Shown here one piece after another: positions 61,213 to 64,000 of a stretch of DNA of 64,000 nucleotides. Source of the stretch: Gemmatimonas phototrophica (GTDB lineage Bacteria; Gemmatimonadota; Gemmatimonadetes; Gemmatimonadales; Gemmatimonadaceae); NCBI RefSeq assembly GCF_000695095.2, contig NZ_CP011454.1:1798001-1862000 (forward strand), read 5' to 3'. Position 1 is the stretch's first letter; the number at the start of each line of letters is the position of its first letter. The notes below the pieces were generated by a model. The model was not told the DNA's origin. It saw only the letters and a program-made list of their open reading frames with translations, and made no database searches. The position numbers and the translations under genes are program-made.

Positions 61213-61377
61213 TTAGGACTCGAAGCCGCCCTGCTTCTGCTTGAGCCACGTGAGCGGAATGACAAACAGCGGCGACAGGAACAGGCCGAGCAGGATGTTG
61301 ATCCAGGTGAGCGCCATGTAGTAGGCGGTCATCCCGAACGAAGCCCAGATAGTGCCGAGGGTGCCGTGCGATTCCAC
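61213..61377 (-). CDS. 54-residue membrane protein
   Basis: A GTG start at 61377 with GGAGA seven bases upstream (CGGAGAACCACAGTG). The product is one long hydrophobic region (about 15-42, TAYYMALTWINILLGLFLSPLFVIPLTW) ending in Lys/Gln/Gly residues. It is too short to appear as a separate frame and is embedded in a long antisense frame of tilS, but its own start, ribosome-binding site and terminator (61150-61181) support it. No family recognised. Confidence 0.65.
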   Translation of the reverse strand: MESHGTLGTIWASFGMTAYYMALTWINILLGLFLSPLFVIPLTWLKQKQGGFES

Positions 61378-61509
61378 TGTGGTTCTCCGGAAACGAATGA
61401 TGGCGACGCAGAGCGCCGGAACACGAAAAGAGTAGTCGAGACCCGGCCCCGATGGTAGGGGTTTGGCGCCGCCAGTTGACGCCATGGGGCCACGAGGCTT
61501 TTGTGCAAA

Positions 61510-62871
61510 ATGGATCGGCTGCCCCCGGAGTTCCCCACCGACGACATCGCCCCCGGCGACCTGCTGCGCGCCGTACTGGACGTGGCGCTGCAGGGGGTGG
61601 ATGGCCCGCTCGTGCTGGCCGTCTCCGGCGGACGGGACTCCATGGCCTTGCTGCACGCCATGGCACGCTGGGCGCCCGGGCGCATCGCGGCGGTCGCCAC
61701 CTTCGATCATGCCACTGGCAGCTACGCCACCGAGGCCGCCAGTCTGGTGGCGGCCCAGGCCCGCCGGCTGGGACTGACCGTGGTGCGGGAACGGGCCCGC
61801 GCCACCGGGCGCAGCGAGGCTGCCTGGCGAGACGCCCGTTGGAGCTTCTTGCGCCGGGTGGCTCGCGGCTTCAAGGCCCGGGTGGTTACCGCCCACACGC
61901 GTGACGACCAGCTGGAAACCATTGTCATGCGCGCGCTGCGCTCGAGCGGGGCCCGGGGGCTGGCGGCGCTGGCCGCCCCCACCTCGGTGCTGCGTCCCTG
62001 GTTGGGCGTGTCGCGGGCCGAACTGGCGCGGTGGGTGGAGAGCGAGGGGCTTTCCTATCTCGAAGACCCCATGAATGCCTCCCGCGACTTCCTGCGCGGG
62101 CGGGTCCGGCACGAACTGCTGCCGGCCATTGCCCAGGCCGCGCCGGCATTTGCCGAGGCCATGCTGGCCATCGGGGAGCGAGCGGCCCAGTGGCGGCGGG
62201 ACGTTGAACGCCATTTGGACAGCTGCGGCGTGTCCCTGAACGCCGATGGCACCCGACTCACCGTCCCCACGCGGGTGCTGGAACAGACGACCGCCGAAGG
62301 ACAGGCGGTCTTGTGGCCGGCGCTCTGTGCCCGGGTGGGCGTCACGCTCAACGCCAACGGAACCCGGGAAGCGGTCCGGTTTACCATGTCGCGGCGAAGT
62401 GGTGCCCATATCAGTCTGGCTGGTGGGGCCACCATCGCTCGGCGCCGCGACGCACGTGGTGAACTGTTCGAGGTGCGTCGGGATGCGCCGCACCACGCGA
62501 CCTGGACGGTGTACGACGGATCGTCCGATGCGCTGCCACCCCGGTTCGGGCGGTGGCGTTTTCGACGTCTCGGCGTGGAGCCTCTGGCCAAGGATGCCTG
62601 GTGCATCGGGTTGCCCGCGGCCACACCGGTCGTCGTCCGGCCATGGAAGGAGGGCGATCGCATCAGAACGGCGGGGGCACCAGCAGGGAGGCGCGTGACT
62701 CGGTATTTTACGGAGTCCCGGGTTCCCGTCCTGGATCGCCCCTTCTGGCCGGTGCTGCTGGTGGAGGGGGAGCCCCTGTGGATCCCAGGAGTTTGCCGCG
62801 GTCTTGCGGCGCCGTCCCGGCCCGGAAGGCCGGAACTGATTTGGTACCGGTGTGAGCGCGAGTTTGACTGA
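61510..62871 (+). CDS. tilS: tRNA(Ile)-lysidine synthetase
   Basis: 453 residues from the ATG at 61510; a TTG at 61501 is nearby. TilS adds lysine to C34 of tRNA-Ile(CAU), switching its codon and amino-acid identity. PP-loop motif [13 protein letters not shown] (the SGGxDS ATP loop) is near 40. Further blocks are [18 protein letters not shown] and [25 protein letters not shown]. The C-terminal domain includes [28 protein letters not shown]. The tilS-hpt-ftsH order is conserved in many bacteria, and hpt overlaps its end by 20 bp. Confidence 0.95.
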   Translation: MDRLPPEFPTDDIAPGDLLRAVLDVALQGVDGPLVLAVSGGRDSMALLHAMARWAPGRIAAVATFDHATGSYATEAASLVAAQARRLGLTVVRERARATGRSEAAWRDARWSFLRRVARGFKARVVTAHTRDDQLETIVMRALRSSGARGLAALAAPTSVLRPWLGVSRAELARWVESEGLSYLEDPMNASRDFLRGRVRHELLPAIAQAAPAFAEAMLAIGERAAQWRRDVERHLDSCGVSLNADGTRLTVPTRVLEQTTAEGQAVLWPALCARVGVTLNANGTREAVRFTMSRRSGAHISLAGGATIARRRDARGELFEVRRDAPHHATWTVYDGSSDALPPRFGRWRFRRLGVEPLAKDAWCIGLPAATPVVVRPWKEGDRIRTAGAPAGRRVTRYFTESRVPVLDRPFWPVLLVEGEPLWIPGVCRGLAAPSRPGRPELIWYRCEREFD

Positions 62872-63424
62872 GAGTTCCAGCCCTTCTGTTGATCCCCGTC
62901 TGGACGGCCGAGCCGTCAAGCGCATCGTCTACGACGCTGCCGCCATTGAGCAGCGCGTGCAGGAACTGGGGGCGGACATCACGGCGGCCTACCCCGATGG
63001 GGACTTGCTGGTGCTTGGGCTGCTCAAGGGCAGCTTTATCTTTCTGAGTGATCTCGTGCGTCACGTGGCACGGCCGCTGCAGGTGGATTTTCTGGTCGCC
63101 TCGTCCTACGGCGATGCCATGGAATCCAGCGGCGTGGTACGTTTGCTCTACGATCCGGAAACGGAATTGGAAGGCAAACACATTCTACTTGTTGAAGACA
63201 TCGTGGATTCCGGCCGCACGCTCAACCGTCTCATCGAGCTGCTTGGTGAACGGAAGCCGCGCTCGCTGGAGATCTGCACGTTGTTGCACAAGCACATTGC
63301 GACTGAGCTCCATCACCCCACGCGGTTCATCGGGTTCGATGCCCCGCACGAATTTCTGGTCGGGTACGGGTTGGATCATGCCGAGAACTTTCGGCACCTG
63401 CCGTACGTGGCCAGTCTGCAGTAA
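62852..63424 (+). CDS. hpt: Hypoxanthine phosphoribosyltransferase
   Basis: 190 residues from a GTG at 62852, overlapping tilS by 20 bp. It salvages hypoxanthine/guanine with PRPP. The PRPP-binding motif is [16 protein letters not shown] (about 111-126), preceded by [15 protein letters not shown] and [10 protein letters not shown]. The C-terminal part has [29 protein letters not shown]. Followed after 12 bases by ftsH. Confidence 0.96.
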   Translation: MSASLTESSSPSVDPRLDGRAVKRIVYDAAAIEQRVQELGADITAAYPDGDLLVLGLLKGSFIFLSDLVRHVARPLQVDFLVASSYGDAMESSGVVRLLYDPETELEGKHILLVEDIVDSGRTLNRLIELLGERKPRSLEICTLLHKHIATELHHPTRFIGFDAPHEFLVGYGLDHAENFRHLPYVASLQ

Positions 63425-63436
63425 GGCGGTTATCCC

Positions 63437-64000
63437 ATGGCACCAAACATGACGCCCTCGCCGAAGAAGCCCACCAACTGGGGCAGAATCTCCAAAACGG
63501 TCTCGTTCTGGATTCTGGTTCTCCTCATTCCGGTGGCGTTCCTGTCATACGGCAATGGCCGCGAAGCGGCCGCGCCGGAGATCGGCTATTCCGACTACCG
63601 CCAACAGCTGGCCGCCGGCAACATCAAGACGGCCACGTTCACGGACAATGTCCTCAGCGGGCAGTTCAACCAGGAAGTCCGCATTTCCAACCGGCCGGCC
63701 AAGAAGTTTACAGTGCGGCTGGTGAACGGCATTGCCCCCAAGGAGCAGGAAGATCTGTACAAGGCCGGCGTCAAGACGGCGGCGGCCGAGCCGCGCGCCA
63801 ACTTCGGCAGCCTGCTCATCACGATGCTGCCGTACCTGCTGCTCATCGGCTTCTGGATCTTCCTCTTCCGCCAGATGCAGGCCGGTGGCAACAAGGCGTT
63901 CTCCTTTGGCAAGTCCAAAGCCAAGCTGCTCAGCGGCGACACCCCCAAGGTGACGTTCGCCGATGTGGCGGGCGCCGATGAAGCCAAGGTCGAACTTCAG
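63437..64000 (+). CDS. ftsH: ATP-dependent zinc metalloprotease FtsH, N-terminal part (cut by window edge)
   Basis: 188 residues from the ATG at 63437; a second ATG at 63449 is possible. FtsH degrades membrane and regulatory proteins. A short cytoplasmic start (PKKPTNWGRISK), membrane span about 18-37 (TVSFWILVLLIPVAFLSY), periplasmic domain, second span (LLITMLPYLLLIGFWIFLF) and the start of the AAA module (VTFADVAGADEAKVEL) are visible. The Walker motifs and zinc site lie beyond the window. Order tilS-hpt-ftsH is conserved. Confidence 0.96.
   Translation, partial: MAPNMTPSPKKPTNWGRISKTVSFWILVLLIPVAFLSYGNGREAAAPEIGYSDYRQQLAAGNIKTATFTDNVLSGQFNQEVRISNRPAKKFTVRLVNGIAPKEQEDLYKAGVKTAAAEPRANFGSLLITMLPYLLLIGFWIFLFRQMQAGGNKAFSFGKSKAKLLSGDTPKVTFADVAGADEAKVELQ

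Noticed and set aside
61213-62925. 570-residue minus-strand frame over tilS
   Set aside because: It is the antisense shadow of tilS with low-complexity Gly/Arg/Pro composition; only its last 54 codons look real and are listed as a separate gene.

Overview
The window is about 64 kb of GC-rich bacterial chromosome, densely coded on both strands. The gene content suggests a free-living, aerobic, proteolytic Gram-negative bacterium. It includes TonB-dependent uptake, many secreted peptidases with Ala-Gln-type signal cleavage sites, carboxypeptidase-regulatory-like domains carrying a 'VRRIGF' motif, a sortilin-like BNR protein, a Tricorn-like peptidase and a TPR-bearing Ser/Thr kinase. This mix resembles Gemmatimonadota (Gemmatimonas and relatives). 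That assignment is inference from gene style; there is no rRNA in the window to test it.

Layout. 1-9.1 kb: a subtilisin-like lipoprotein (cut by the window edge), a membrane-anchored methyltransferase, an Rrf2 regulator - secreted protein - photolyase/cryptochrome operon with two matching 21-bp operators, a TonB-like protein, a four-copy 45-bp inverted-repeat array, and a Tat-exported amidase. 9.2-13.3 kb: a DUF1707/LiaF-like protein, ilvD, then four copies of a hairpin-forming repeat interspersed with two small orphan genes. 13.3-21.2 kb: a sortilin-like protein diverging from an S9 peptidase, an intergenic heptamer array, and three unknown genes. 21.6-25.9 kb: a tightly packed four-gene operon of two ATP-grasp ligases, a class I glutamine-amidotransferase-like hydrolase and a GCS2 carboxylate-amine ligase. 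This is the best candidate for an undescribed biosynthetic system. 25.9-30.1 kb: an SDR, then an HmuY-like lipoprotein paired with a TonB-dependent receptor. 30.2-35.8 kb: glycogen/alpha-glucan metabolism (GH57, glgA, glgP).

35.9-40.6 kb: threonine biosynthesis (fused aspartokinase/homoserine dehydrogenase, threonine synthase) with a trailing SDR-like protein that lacks the catalytic Lys. 40.6-46.4 kb: a lipoprotein, an M28 peptidase and a Tricorn-like S41 peptidase. 46.9-51.5 kb: Ser/Thr kinase and a second S9 peptidase, followed by a 300-bp nested inverted repeat. 51.8-58.9 kb: lectin-like secreted protein, penicillin-acylase-family hydrolase, nitronate monooxygenase, hotdog-fold protein, GT2 glycosyltransferase, NsrR-like regulator, DJ-1/PfpI protein. 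59.2-61.0 kb: a P-II protein without Tyr51 plus AmtB. 61.2-64.0 kb: a small membrane protein, then tilS-hpt-ftsH, with ftsH cut by the window edge.

How the genes work together: most of the window serves extracellular peptide and amide breakdown, nitrogen and amino-acid metabolism (amtB/glnK, ilvD, thr genes) and carbon storage. The unusual part is the non-coding DNA. Three unrelated-looking intergenic repeat classes were found: 45-bp palindromic array, covarying hairpin repeats, and heptamer arrays forming large inverted repeats. I saw no tRNA, rRNA, CRISPR array, transposase or integrase.
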